From Exiguobacterium algae (GTDB lineage Bacteria; Bacillota; Bacilli; Exiguobacteriales; Exiguobacteriaceae): a DNA stretch of 64,000 bases. Location: assembly GCF_018617875.1 (NCBI RefSeq), contig NZ_JACSKZ010000002.1, forward strand, positions 124,001 to 188,000. Direction: 5' to 3'. The position numbers were made by a program, and so were the translations under genes. The notes under the pieces are model-generated. The model ran no database searches. It was not told where the DNA came from and saw only the letters and a program-made list of their open reading frames with translations. Within the stretch, counting starts at the first letter, position 1; each line of letters starts with the position of its first letter. Positions 56,213 to 64,000 of the stretch are shown here, in pieces.

Positions 56213-56950
56213 TTACACCCCACCAAAACGTCGCGTGCGCGCGTTGTATGATTCAATCGCTTCTACAAAATGCTCACGCTTAAATTCCGGCCACAGCACT
56301 TCTGTGAAATGGAGCTCGGCGTATGCGCTTTGCCACAACAAAAAGTTTGAAAGACGTTGCTCCCCGCTCGTGCGGATAATCAGATCCACATCCTGCATCT
56401 GGGTCATCAACCGTTCACCGATCAGACAGTCATCAATCGCTTCAGGTTGAATCACTCCGGCCTTCACATCATAGGCAATGTCCCGCATCGCTTGCACGAG
56501 TTCATCCCGGCCGCCATAGTTTAAGGCAAATACGAGATCAAGACCTGTATTCGCGGCTGTACGCGTTCGCGCTTCGTCGACTGCTTCGCGCGTCTCACGT
56601 GGCAGCTTCGACGTATCACCCGCAACGAGCACCCGTACATTTTGAGCATGCAATTCCTTTAAATCTGTCTCTAAAAATTGTTTTGGAAGTTTCATTAAGA
56701 AACTGACCTCTTCTTCTGGTCGCGTCCAATTTTCTGTTGAGAACGCATAGAGCGTCAAAGACTGGATTCCAAGCTCTTGTGCAGTACGAACCGCCTCACG
56801 AATCGACTTCATCCCTTCCCGGTGACCCATGATGCGAGGAAGTCCACGCTTTTTCGCCCATCGTCCATTTCCATCCATGATGATGGCGACGTGCTCAGGG
56901 ACGCTCAATTCTGCCTCGATTTTTGTTTTAGGATTCACCCATTTAAACAT
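56213..56950 (-). CDS. uppS: undecaprenyl diphosphate synthase (cis-prenyltransferase)
   Basis: 245 residues. Makes the C55 lipid carrier for peptidoglycan. MDGNGRWAKKRGLP at residues 25-38 holds the catalytic Asp; LYAFSTENWTRP near residue 73 and the C-terminal RTSGEQRLSNFLLWQSAYAE are diagnostic. SD AGGAGG. The frr terminator lies just upstream. Confidence 0.97.
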   Translation of the reverse strand: MFKWVNPKTKIEAELSVPEHVAIIMDGNGRWAKKRGLPRIMGHREGMKSIREAVRTAQELGIQSLTLYAFSTENWTRPEEEVSFLMKLPKQFLETDLKELHAQNVRVLVAGDTSKLPRETREAVDEARTRTAANTGLDLVFALNYGGRDELVQAMRDIAYDVKAGVIQPEAIDDCLIGERLMTQMQDVDLIIRTSGEQRLSNFLLWQSAYAELHFTEVLWPEFKREHFVEAIESYNARTRRFGGV

Positions 56951-56973
56951 TCCACTGTCCTCCTGATTGTATG

Positions 56974-57003
56974 AAAGAGGGACCCTCTCAGAAAAAGGGT
57001 CCC
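56974..57003 (-). terminator. terminator after frr
   Basis: A perfect 8-bp stem GGGACCCT/AGGGTCCC with 9-base loop then UCUUUC on the minus strand. The weak U-tract suggests partial read-through into uppS. Confidence 0.7.
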
Positions 57004-57034
57004 CACACAGCTTTTTGGTATACCACTTCCGTGA

Positions 57035-57595
57035 TTACACTTCCATGATTTCTTTTTCTTTCGTTGCTGCAGACTCATCAATCTTTTTGATATACGAATC
57101 CGTCAACGTTTGAACGTCTTCTGCATATCCGCGGAGATCGTCTTCAGTTAACTCGCCGTCTTTTTCGAGTTTTTTCAAGTTCTCATTTGCATCACGACGC
57201 ACGTTACGAACCGCAACTTTCGCCTCTTCTGCATATTTTTTCGTTACTTTGACGAGCTCTTTACGACGCTCTTCTGTCAAAGCCGGGATTGCCAAACGGA
57301 TGACCGTACCATCTGAAGATGGTGACAAGCCGAGATCTGCTTTTTGAATCGCTTTTTCGACTTCAGAAACCATTGATTTATCCCAAGGTTGAATCAAGAG
57401 TAAACGAGCTTCCGGCGTGTTAATGTTCGCCACTTGGTTAAGCGGCGTCGGCACACCATAGTATTCGACTTGTACTGGGTCCAAAATTGACGCACTCGCA
57501 CGGCCTGTGCGAAGCGTTCCAAAGTCACGTTTTAATGATTCGTGTGCTTTTTCCATTTTTTCTTCAGCTGTTTTCAATACTTCGTTGACACTCAT
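57035..57595 (-). CDS. frr: ribosome recycling factor
   Basis: 186 residues, canonical. Splits post-termination ribosomes with EF-G. Conserved blocks: [20 protein letters not shown] near residue 27, [27 protein letters not shown] and [18 protein letters not shown] overlap with pyrH. Confidence 0.97.
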   Translation of the reverse strand: MSVNEVLKTAEEKMEKAHESLKRDFGTLRTGRASASILDPVQVEYYGVPTPLNQVANINTPEARLLLIQPWDKSMVSEVEKAIQKADLGLSPSSDGTVIRLAIPALTEERRKELVKVTKKYAEEAKVAVRNVRRDANENLKKLEKDGELTEDDLRGYAEDVQTLTDSYIKKIDESAATKEKEIMEV

Positions 57596-58317
57596 GAATT
57601 GACTCCTCCTACTACCGTCCCGATATGTTCCCCGAGTACGACACGTTTAATGTTTCCTTCTTCAAGCAATGAGAATACAATCAATGGAATATGATTGTCC
57701 ATGCAAAGAGATGTCGCTGTTGAATCCATGACTTGAAGTCCGTCTTTTAACACGTCAAGGTATGATAATGTCTCATATTTGACTGCTGACGCATCCAATT
57801 TCGGATCGGCTGAATAGACACCATCCACATTGTTTTTGCCCATTAAAATGACATCTGCCTCGATCTCGGCGGCACGAAGTGCGGCAGTCGTATCTGTTGA
57901 GAAGTAAGGGTTCCCTGTTCCTGCAGCAAAGATGACGACTCGACCTTTCTCGAGATGACGCATCGCACGACGACGAATGTATGGTTCAGCGACTTGGCGC
58001 ATTTCAATTGACGTTTGGACGCGCGTTTGGACACCGTATGTTTCAAGGCTATCTTGTAGAGCGAGTGAATTGAGCACTGTGGCAAGCATACCCATGTAAT
58101 CAGCATTCGCCCGGTCCATACCGAGTTCACTGCCCGTCTTACCACGCCAAATGTTCCCTGCACCAACTACAACCGCGACTTCGACGCCCATCTCAACCAA
58201 TTCTTTGATTTGACTTGAGATTGAATTGACGATGGTCGGGTCAATCCCGTACCCTTGATCTCCAGCGAGCGCTTCTCCACTCAATTTTAACACAATTCGA
58301 TTATATTTCGGTTCCAT
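57592..58317 (-). CDS. pyrH: uridylate kinase
   Basis: 241 residues, amino-acid-kinase fold hexamer that phosphorylates [20 protein letters not shown] at the start, [36 protein letters not shown] and [14 protein letters not shown] are family motifs. SD GAGGAGG. A long-stem terminator separates it from tsf; frr overlaps its end. Confidence 0.97.
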   Translation of the reverse strand: MEPKYNRIVLKLSGEALAGDQGYGIDPTIVNSISSQIKELVEMGVEVAVVVGAGNIWRGKTGSELGMDRANADYMGMLATVLNSLALQDSLETYGVQTRVQTSIEMRQVAEPYIRRRAMRHLEKGRVVIFAAGTGNPYFSTDTTAALRAAEIEADVILMGKNNVDGVYSADPKLDASAVKYETLSYLDVLKDGLQVMDSTATSLCMDNHIPLIVFSLLEEGNIKRVVLGEHIGTVVGGVNS

Positions 58318-58338
58318 AACTTTGCCTCCTCTTGCTTG

Positions 58339-58420
58339 AAAAAAGGGAACACGCTCCCTTAACGAACTAACTCAAGGTTATACAGACGTGTTCCCAGTTT
58401 TGATTGCATCACATGTGATG
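58339..58420 (-). terminator. hairpin pair and terminator between tsf and pyrH
   Basis: A 14-bp perfect palindrome CATCACATGTGATG (58407-58420) follows the tsf stop. Then GGGAACACG (58387-58395 on plus as CGTGTTCCC) pairs with CGTGTTCCC across about 33 bases, followed by six U on the minus strand. The enclosed sequence has room for inner folds. Confidence 0.75.
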
Positions 58421-58427
58421 ACGCAAA

Positions 58428-59309
58428 TTATTTTTTAAGTTGGTTCATAACTTCTTCAGCAAAGTTATCTTCACGTTTTTCCATACCTTCGCCTACTTCG
58501 AAGCGTACGAACGAGTTGATTTTTCCGCCTTTAGATTCTACGTACTTACCAACTTTGAAGTCGCTGTCTTTAACGAACGTTTGGTCAACGAGGCAGATTT
58601 CCTCGAAGTACTTGTTCATACGACCAGCAATCATTTTCTCAACGATGTTAGCAGGTTTGCCTTCGTTAAGAGCTTGCTCAGTCAAGACTTTCTTCTCACG
58701 ATCGATTTCTTCTGCAGAAACTTCGTCGCGTGTTGCGTAAAGCGGACGTGCTGCTGCAACGTGCATGGCAACGTCTTTTGCTACTGTTTCGTCAGATGTG
58801 CCATCGATGACAACAACTGTACCGATGCGACCACCCATGTGGAGGTACGTGCCGAATACTGCATCGTCAGCTTTTTCAAGAACAGCTACACGACGGAGCG
58901 AGATTTTCTCTCCGATTGTAGAAGCTTCTTCTTGAATGTACGTTTCAAGTGTTTTACCTGCTTCGTAGTCAGCTGCGAGTGCTGCTTCTGCAGTTGTTGC
59001 GCCTGAAGCGAGAACTGCTTTCGCTACGTTGTTCACGAGTGTTTGGAACTTCTCGTTTTTCGCAACGAAGTCTGTTTCTGAGTTGATTTCGACGAGCACA
59101 GCTTTGTTGCCTTCAACTGCTACTGCTGTCAAACCTTCAGCGGCGATACGATCGCCTTTTGCTGCTGCTTTTGCGATTCCTTTTTCACGAAGGAAGTCGA
59201 TTGCTGCTTGCATGTCACCGTTTGTTTCAGTGAGTGCTTTTTTACAATCGAGCATACCTGCTCCTGTTTTTTCACGAAGTTCTTTTACCATTGCTGCTGT
59301 AACTGCCAT
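58428..59309 (-). CDS. tsf: translation elongation factor Ts
   Basis: 293 residues. Nucleotide exchange factor for EF-Tu. [15 protein letters not shown] near residue 16 and [15 protein letters not shown] near 73 are the two family signatures. SD GGAGGAA. Co-transcribed with rpsB through or past the intercistronic terminator. Confidence 0.98.
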   Translation of the reverse strand: MAVTAAMVKELREKTGAGMLDCKKALTETNGDMQAAIDFLREKGIAKAAAKGDRIAAEGLTAVAVEGNKAVLVEINSETDFVAKNEKFQTLVNNVAKAVLASGATTAEAALAADYEAGKTLETYIQEEASTIGEKISLRRVAVLEKADDAVFGTYLHMGGRIGTVVVIDGTSDETVAKDVAMHVAAARPLYATRDEVSAEEIDREKKVLTEQALNEGKPANIVEKMIAGRMNKYFEEICLVDQTFVKDSDFKVGKYVESKGGKINSFVRFEVGEGMEKREDNFAEEVMNQLKK

Positions 59310-59377
59310 CGGAAATTCCTCCTTGTAAAACTAACAAATTTTAAGAAAAGCACGAGGCTTTTTCGGATACGTGTCCT

Positions 59378-59413
59378 AAAAAAAGGTGATAAAAGGCTTT
59401 CCCTTTATCACCT
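59378..59413 (-). terminator. terminator between rpsB and tsf
   Basis: A perfect 10-bp stem AGGTGATAAA/TTTATCACCT with 10-base loop, then six or seven U on the minus strand. Confidence 0.85.
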
Positions 59414-59426
59414 ATTGTCTCACTGA

Positions 59427-60167
59427 TTACTCAGCTTCTGTAGCTTCAGCTTCTGTTGCTACAGCTTCTTCAGCAACTTCTTCTTCGCCTTGCTTCGCTT
59501 CGATGATTGCATCTGCCATCTTCGAAGTGAGCAATTTGACAGCACGGATTGCATCGTCGTTCGCTGGGATAACGTAGTCGATTTCATCTGGGTCACAGTT
59601 TGTATCGACGATCGCAACGATCGGGATGTTCAATTTGTGAGCTTCCGCGATTGCGATACGCTCTTTACGTGGGTCAACGATGAAGAGGGCATCAGGAACA
59701 CCAGGCATGTCCTTGATTCCGCCGAGGAACTTCTCAAGACGAGTCATTTCTTTTTTCAAGATGATGACTTCTTTCTTAGGAAGTACTTCGAACGTACCGT
59801 CTTCTTCCATTTTTTCGAGTTGCTTCAAGCGGTTGATACGCTTTTTGATTGTTGAGAAGTTAGTGAGTGTTCCACCCAACCAACGTTCGTTGATGAAGAA
59901 CATACCAGAACGGATTGCTTCTTCTTTGATTGTATCTTGAGCTTGTTTTTTCGTACCAACGAAAAGGACGTTTCCGCCTTCTGCTGCAAGTTCACGTACA
60001 AAGTTGTAAGCTTCGTCTACTTTTTTGACCGTTTTTTGAAGGTCGATGATGTAGATCCCGTTACGTTCTGTGAAGATGTATTTCGCCATTTTTGGGTTCC
60101 AACGGCGTGTTTGGTGACCGAAGTGTACACCAGCTTCAAGCAATTGCTTCATTGAAATTACTGCCAT
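59427..60167 (-). CDS. rpsB: 30S ribosomal protein S2
   Basis: 246 residues. Signature [20 protein letters not shown] at the start and [20 protein letters not shown] near 180; a Glu/Ala-rich tail follows. SD AAGGAGG. It has a strong promoter and a leader of about 115 bases. Confidence 0.98.
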   Translation of the reverse strand: MAVISMKQLLEAGVHFGHQTRRWNPKMAKYIFTERNGIYIIDLQKTVKKVDEAYNFVRELAAEGGNVLFVGTKKQAQDTIKEEAIRSGMFFINERWLGGTLTNFSTIKKRINRLKQLEKMEEDGTFEVLPKKEVIILKKEMTRLEKFLGGIKDMPGVPDALFIVDPRKERIAIAEAHKLNIPIVAIVDTNCDPDEIDYVIPANDDAIRAVKLLTSKMADAIIEAKQGEEEVAEEAVATEAEATEAE

Positions 60168-60315
60168 GATAAATTTCCTCCTTGTGGTTTAAAAAGTCCT
60201 CCGCCTCGTTCATTGTTGTATTCCGACCTTTCGGCACCGAGGAATATCATCCCGAGACGTGTGTGATGTGTTTAACACCGAGAACTACTATAGCATATGT
60301 CACCGAATCCGGCAA
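60168..60315 (-). promoter_or_regulatory. rpsB promoter and leader
   Basis: TTGCCG, 17 bases, TATAGT on the minus strand (60287-60315), giving a start near 60280. The leader has CCTCGGTGCCGAAAGG-type pairing (CCGA/TCGG) and may be a ribosomal-protein binding site; no defined Rfam-like motif was recognised. Confidence 0.7.
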
Positions 60316-60318
60316 CTG

Positions 60319-60720
60319 TCACTTTTTGCGAAGTTTCGCATAAAGCGCCATCTCCCCTTCGCCTTTACCGAGCAATCGAGCCGCGTCGCGAACCGAGTGA
60401 CGGAGAAGTACATCCTCCACGTCTAATTGACTCGAGACGGCAACCGTTTCAGTTGCCGCTTCAAGTATCGTGTCAGGAGGCGAATCAACTGGCACAGAAT
60501 TCTTCTCTGGCTCCCGTGATTCTTGTGATTCAGGGATCGATTTCGAATCGTCTTTGACTAGGTCGTTCATCGATTCCATGAACGTTAATAGTAATGATTC
60601 CATTTCCTGCTTTTCTGACTCCAGGTGCGAAACACGCTCTTGGAGCGACTGAATCAGACGGTAGCCGAATAAAAAGCCGTAGGCAATCAAACAAGCCAAT
60701 GCAATATACAAAATAATCAC
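60319..60720 (-). CDS. SwrB-like membrane protein (DUF6115 type)
   Basis: 133 residues. One N-terminal membrane helix (2-24), a short coiled coil (SLQERVSHLESEKQEME), an acidic Ser/Pro-rich linker and a C-terminal helical segment SVRDAARLLGKGEGEMALYA resembling a helix-turn-helix. Size, topology and position between sigD and rpsB match B. subtilis swrB (ylxL), which promotes flagellar basal-body assembly and swarming. Sequence identity is low outside the C-terminus, so the functional call is moderate. GTG start with AGGAG. Confidence 0.7.
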   Translation of the reverse strand: MIILYIALACLIAYGFLFGYRLIQSLQERVSHLESEKQEMESLLLTFMESMNDLVKDDSKSIPESQESREPEKNSVPVDSPPDTILEAATETVAVSSQLDVEDVLLRHSVRDAARLLGKGEGEMALYAKLRKK

Positions 60721-60732
60721 TTGTTCATCTCC

Positions 60733-61503
60733 TTAAGACGTCTTCTCTTCTAGATACGATCGACCGAGTGCGTGTTTCAATGTTTTCAATGCCTTCGAAT
60801 GAATTTGAGAAATACGCGAAGTGGACAACTCGAGTACTTCTCCGATTTCTGTCAAAGTCAATTCATCGAAGTAAAACAGTGAAACGACCAATCGCTCTTT
60901 TTCGGAAAGGTGTTCAACCTCCGCTGCTAAAACATCAACGAGCTCGCGTTGCAATAAGGTATCTTCCGGTTTTTCAGAATCCGGGTCGAAATACGTGACA
61001 GACATGACTTTTCCTTCTTCTTGAAGCGTCACCGCTTCGTCAATGGATAACATGTTTGCGAAGTACCCTTCTGCCATCGCCCGTTCGATTTCTGACACCG
61101 GCAAATCGCACGCCTTCGCCAGTTCCTGTTTCGTCGGTGCACGGTGAAGCGATTGTTCCAACCTTTCAGCTGCCTGGTCAATTTTTTTCACACGTTCACG
61201 GACAGAACGGGGTAACCAATCAATCTTTCGCAAGCCGTCAATAATGGCTCCTCGAATTCGAAAAGCAGCATACGTATCAAATTTATTGTTATGTTCTGGA
61301 TCATATTTCATAAGGGCATCGTACAATCCCATGTAACCCAAACTTTTCAATTCGTCGCGTTCGACACTCTTTGGGAGCGTCACGATCATTCGTTGCACGT
61401 GGTAATGGATTAAAAACTCGTAATGCGCTAGTAACTCGTTTGCTGTATCCATATCACGGTCCGTATTCCATCGATCCCACAACTGTGTAAGATGAGTCGT
61501 CAT
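60733..61503 (-). CDS. sigD: RNA polymerase sigma factor SigD (FliA type)
   Basis: 256 residues, sigma-28 family. Region 2 (LKSLGYMGLYDALMKYDPE and FRIRGAIIDGLRKIDWLPRS), region 3 (about 115-160) and region 4 (LTEIGEVLELSTSRISQIHSKALKTLK). It directs flagellin, motor and chemoreceptor genes, held in check by FlgM. No flgM or class III flagellar gene is in the window. SD GGGGGG. Last but one of the che/sigD run, as at the end of the B. subtilis fla/che operon. Confidence 0.96.
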   Translation of the reverse strand: MTTHLTQLWDRWNTDRDMDTANELLAHYEFLIHYHVQRMIVTLPKSVERDELKSLGYMGLYDALMKYDPEHNNKFDTYAAFRIRGAIIDGLRKIDWLPRSVRERVKKIDQAAERLEQSLHRAPTKQELAKACDLPVSEIERAMAEGYFANMLSIDEAVTLQEEGKVMSVTYFDPDSEKPEDTLLQRELVDVLAAEVEHLSEKERLVVSLFYFDELTLTEIGEVLELSTSRISQIHSKALKTLKHALGRSYLEEKTS

Positions 61504-61516
61504 GTCGATCCCCCCT

Positions 61517-62002
61517 TTAAATTTCTTTTGTTCCTACACTGACGGTCCGAATCGATAAGACTGATGTGGCAACATCAAATTCAATCGTTCGTCCGTTATG
61601 TCCACCGCAGTCCTCTGCTACTAACGGGATACGGTGTGTTTTCAGCGCTTGTCGAATCGCTTCGGCATTCCGCTCACCGATTCGCATCGCTTCGTTCTCA
61701 TATTTAAATTGAAACATTTGGGCACCGCCCGCCATTTTTGCCTGGAGGCGGGTCGCCCCTTCCCGCCGCAGTGATTCGACGAGTGCCGTGATGGCAGTAT
61801 CTGCGTATTTTCCTACTTCAAGCGATTGATTTTTTCTTGCGATTGTCGAATCCGGCAACATGACATGTGCCATGGCCGCCAGCTGGAGCCGTACGTCGTA
61901 AAGAATCACACCGACACATGACCCTAATCCGGCAGTACGAAGTCGATTCGGGGCCGTTGTTTGCTTCCACTCGGCAATCCCGATTTTTAACACTTCAGCC
62001 AT
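61517..62002 (-). CDS. cheD: chemoreceptor glutamine deamidase CheD
   Basis: 161 residues. Deamidates chemoreceptor glutamines and is regulated by CheC. Catalytic Cys29 in GLGSCVGVILYD and His46 in MAHVMLPDS are present; the third residue Thr should lie in LQAKMAGGAQMF. Overlaps cheC by 8 bases, fitting the known CheC-CheD complex. Confidence 0.95.
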   Translation of the reverse strand: MAEVLKIGIAEWKQTTAPNRLRTAGLGSCVGVILYDVRLQLAAMAHVMLPDSTIARKNQSLEVGKYADTAITALVESLRREGATRLQAKMAGGAQMFQFKYENEAMRIGERNAEAIRQALKTHRIPLVAEDCGGHNGRTIEFDVATSVLSIRTVSVGTKEI

Positions 62003-62594
62003 GGCCCATCAACCGTTGCTGAATCTGATGGAGCGATCCATGTGTCGGTAGGAACAACACATGTCCTGCACTAACTTTCTGATCAATCATGAACGTTGTA
62101 TCAATGTACAAGGCTGCGTCTTCTTCGGGCTGGACCGATGTGACGACAAACTCGACAATCGAGCCTGCCATATCAATCGCGGTAGCAGGTACCTGAATCA
62201 TGATCGGTGTTTGTAACCAGTCTCCAAGCGCTCGCGCATAAGCACCGCTCATGATATTACCGATTTCTTCCCAAGCCGACTGACCGAGTTCGTCAAAGTC
62301 GTCAAACGAGAACGGCATCCCGATGAGTGATGACACCATTTGTTCGGCATCTTGAACAGCGAACAGGATTAAAATCATGCCGCGAATGTCTCCATCGAGC
62401 TCAAGCAAGACGGATGCCACATGTCGTTCCGGTCCTCCGAGGCGTTCAGGTAAATACGTAATAGGTTCCATTTCAGCCGATGACACCGTAATGTTCACCG
62501 GCTTTCCGAGCATGGACGATAGCGCGGTCGCCGCATGTCCAGAACCAATGTTACCGAGTTCTTTCAATAAATCCTGTTCGAACTCACTCAGCAT
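61995..62594 (-). CDS. cheC: CheY-P phosphatase CheC
   Basis: 199 residues. Both pseudo-symmetric active sites are kept: E12-x2-N15 in KELGNIGSGHA and E110-x2-N113 in WEEIGNIMSGAYA. It dephosphorylates CheY-P for adaptation, strengthened by CheD. The ATG at 62594 has GAGG six bases upstream and lies 11 bases inside the end of cheW; a longer in-frame ORF is rejected. Confidence 0.95.
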   Translation of the reverse strand: MLSEFEQDLLKELGNIGSGHAATALSSMLGKPVNITVSSAEMEPITYLPERLGGPERHVASVLLELDGDIRGMILILFAVQDAEQMVSSLIGMPFSFDDFDELGQSAWEEIGNIMSGAYARALGDWLQTPIMIQVPATAIDMAGSIVEFVVTSVQPEEDAALYIDTTFMIDQKVSAGHVLFLPTHGSLHQIQQRLMGHG

Positions 62595-63015
62595 GATGAT
62601 CCTCGAACAGTGCGTTCGCATCGAGGAGCGAGAACAACTTGTCCTCACCTTTGGCGATAGCCGTCAGATGATCCGTCAACATGTCACTGCTCGATTCAGG
62701 AATTGGTTCAATCCGGACTTCGTCACTTTCTACCACTTCATTGGCACGGTCGACGATAAAGCCGGCATCCCCTTGGTTGAGTGAAGCAATTAAAATCCGT
62801 GTCTCGTCTGTCGGTGGAATTTCTTCATATCCGAGGCGTAAACGAAGGTCGATGACCGGTGTGACGACTCCACGAAGGTTGATGACCCCTTTCACGTGTG
62901 CAGGTGAGTTTGGTACCCGCGTGATCGGTTGCAGACGTTCAATCGAACGGACCGACTGGACGTCGATGCCGTATGAGTTTGATTCAAGTGAAAAGACTAC
63001 CCATTTTTGTTCCAT
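62584..63015 (-). CDS. cheW: chemotaxis coupling protein CheW
   Basis: 143 residues, one SH3-like CheW domain that links receptors to CheA. Recognised by SYGIDVQSVRSIERLQPITRV near residue 13 and VKGVINLRGVVTPVIDLRLRLG near 43. No receiver domain, so it is CheW and not CheV. SD AAGGAGG. Confidence 0.96.
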   Translation of the reverse strand: MEQKWVVFSLESNSYGIDVQSVRSIERLQPITRVPNSPAHVKGVINLRGVVTPVIDLRLRLGYEEIPPTDETRILIASLNQGDAGFIVDRANEVVESDEVRIEPIPESSSDMLTDHLTAIAKGEDKLFSLLDANALFEDHHAE

Positions 63016-63027
63016 CTTTATTCCTCC

Positions 63028-64000
63028 TTAAAAGAGATCGTTACTATCTACGATTAGGGCGACACGTCCGTCCCCGAGAATGGTCGCACCTGAGATAGCA
63101 GGAATTCCTTCGAGATACGTACCGAGTGGCTTCATGACAATTTCTTGCTGACCGATCAAATCGTTGACGACAACGCCAACCAGTTTATTTCCTTTACGTA
63201 CCACGACGACCGGGAACTGAGACTTCGTTTCGCTGTCGATGCCAAACATTTCTTTAAGGTAGACGAGCGGTACAAGCTGTCCACGGAAGTCAAAGACACG
63301 TTCACGGTGAGCAGTCAAGATGTCCGCTTCATCAAGAAGCGTTGTTTCAAGAATTGAAGACAATGGAATCGCGTACGATTCATCTCCCACCTGTACAAGC
63401 ATCGCTGAGATGATGGAAAGTGTGAGTGGCAAGCTGACTTGGAATTTCGTTCCTTGTCCCGCTACCGTTTCGAGTGAAACGACGCCACCGAGTGATTCAA
63501 TTTTATTTTTCACGACGTCAAGACCGACACCTCGTCCTGAGAGGTCTGTCACGACATCCGCTGTCGAGAACCCTGGGGCGAAAATCAACATCGCCAGTTC
63601 ATTCTCTGACATCATACCGGCCTCTTCAGACGTAATGACGCCACGTTCAAGCGCTTTGGCACGCACTTTGTCGACATTGATGCCGGCACCATCGTCCTCG
63701 ATTTCAATGAAGACGCGGTTACCGCCATGGTATGCCCGAAGTGCCAACATCCCTTGTTCCGGCTTTCCAGCTTGAAGACGAACTTCCGGACGTTCGATTC
63801 CGTGATCGATCGCATTACGGATCAAGTGTACGAGCGGGTCGCCGATTTCATCGATGACCGTACGGTCGAGCTCTGTTTCCGCACCCGAAATATCGAGTTG
63901 AACTTTTTTATGAATATCTTTGGCCACCGAACGCACCATACGCGGGAAGCGATTGAATACTTGTTCGATTGGCATCATGCGAAGCGTCAAGACGAGCGAT
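63028..64000 (-). CDS. cheA: chemotaxis histidine kinase CheA, C-terminal half (partial)
   Basis: The frame is open to the right edge, giving the last 324 residues. Seen: end of the dimerisation domain, the ATP-binding domain with N box HLIRNAIDHGIE, DDGAGI, GFSTADVVTDLSGRGVGLDVV (F/G boxes), and the CheW-like regulatory domain (from about IISAMLVQVGDESYAIPLSSI in part). The Hpt phosphorylation domain and the P2 domain lie outside the window. CheA phosphorylates CheY and CheB in response to receptors. Confidence 0.96.
   Translation of the reverse strand, partial: SLVLTLRMMPIEQVFNRFPRMVRSVAKDIHKKVQLDISGAETELDRTVIDEIGDPLVHLIRNAIDHGIERPEVRLQAGKPEQGMLALRAYHGGNRVFIEIEDDGAGINVDKVRAKALERGVITSEEAGMMSENELAMLIFAPGFSTADVVTDLSGRGVGLDVVKNKIESLGGVVSLETVAGQGTKFQVSLPLTLSIISAMLVQVGDESYAIPLSSILETTLLDEADILTAHRERVFDFRGQLVPLVYLKEMFGIDSETKSQFPVVVVRKGNKLVGVVVNDLIGQQEIVMKPLGTYLEGIPAISGATILGDGRVALIVDSNDLF

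Noticed and set aside
58440-59006. 188-codon open frame on the plus strand inside tsf
   Set aside because: Cys/Phe-rich shadow frame opposite a conserved gene; no SD or family motif.

Overview
The window reads as a chromosomal core region of a low-to-mid-GC Gram-positive bacterium of the order Bacillales. Almost every gene has a recognisable Bacillus subtilis counterpart in nearly the same order, with strong Shine-Dalgarno (SD) sequences, frequent TTG/GTG starts and hairpin/U-tract terminators. The sporulation genes that interrupt these neighbourhoods in Bacillus are missing: no spoIVA next to the HU gene and no spoVF/dap block near ribonuclease J. Together with a murE-femX-type cell-wall cluster, this suggests a motile, menaquinone-using non-spore-former such as Exiguobacterium. 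The genus is an inference from gene order; no database was searched. Nearly all genes lie on the minus strand; only ansA, ypdA and fer lie on the plus strand.

Region 1 (1-22.4 kb, read right to left) corresponds to the B. subtilis fer-to-aroB segment: fer, ypbB-recQ, a small membrane protein, a MerR/B12-binding regulator, a MecA-family adaptor, ddl, gudB, ypdA and ansA (plus strand), prsW, a PilZ c-di-GMP receptor, cmk-plsC, the S1-like protein, der-gpsA, yphE-yphF, HU, hepS-menG-hepT (menaquinone side chain and methylation), ndk, cheR, aroC and the start of aroB.

Region 2 (22.5-28.6 kb) holds a nucleoside ABC transporter (BmpA-type lipoprotein, double ATPase, two permeases) and a GntR/UTRA regulator, followed upstream by a roughly 400-base gap with two candidate promoters and several inverted repeats. 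This is the junction between two blocks that are far apart in B. subtilis.

Region 3 (28.6-64 kb, read right to left) corresponds to the B. subtilis cheA-to-ymfC segment: cheA-cheW-cheC-cheD-sigD-swrB-like (chemotaxis and motility sigma factor), rpsB-tsf-pyrH-frr-uppS-cdsA-dxr-rasP-proS-polC (translation, lipid carrier, phospholipid and replication genes), rimP-nusA-ylxR-ylxQ-infB-rbfA-truB-ribF, rpsO, pnp, an M16 peptidase, then murE-femX-M15 peptidase, ribonuclease J and ftsK.

No rRNA, tRNA, insertion sequence, prophage or CRISPR array was seen, and no overtly novel multi-gene system. The most interesting signals are local: a CarH-like B12 photoreceptor candidate; a hairpin that appears to bring a distant SD up to the cmk start codon; intercistronic terminators whose U-tracts touch the next gene's SD; a cluster of dyads upstream of the GntR gene; a J2-like RNase J with an intact metal-binding motif; and the cell-wall gene insertion.
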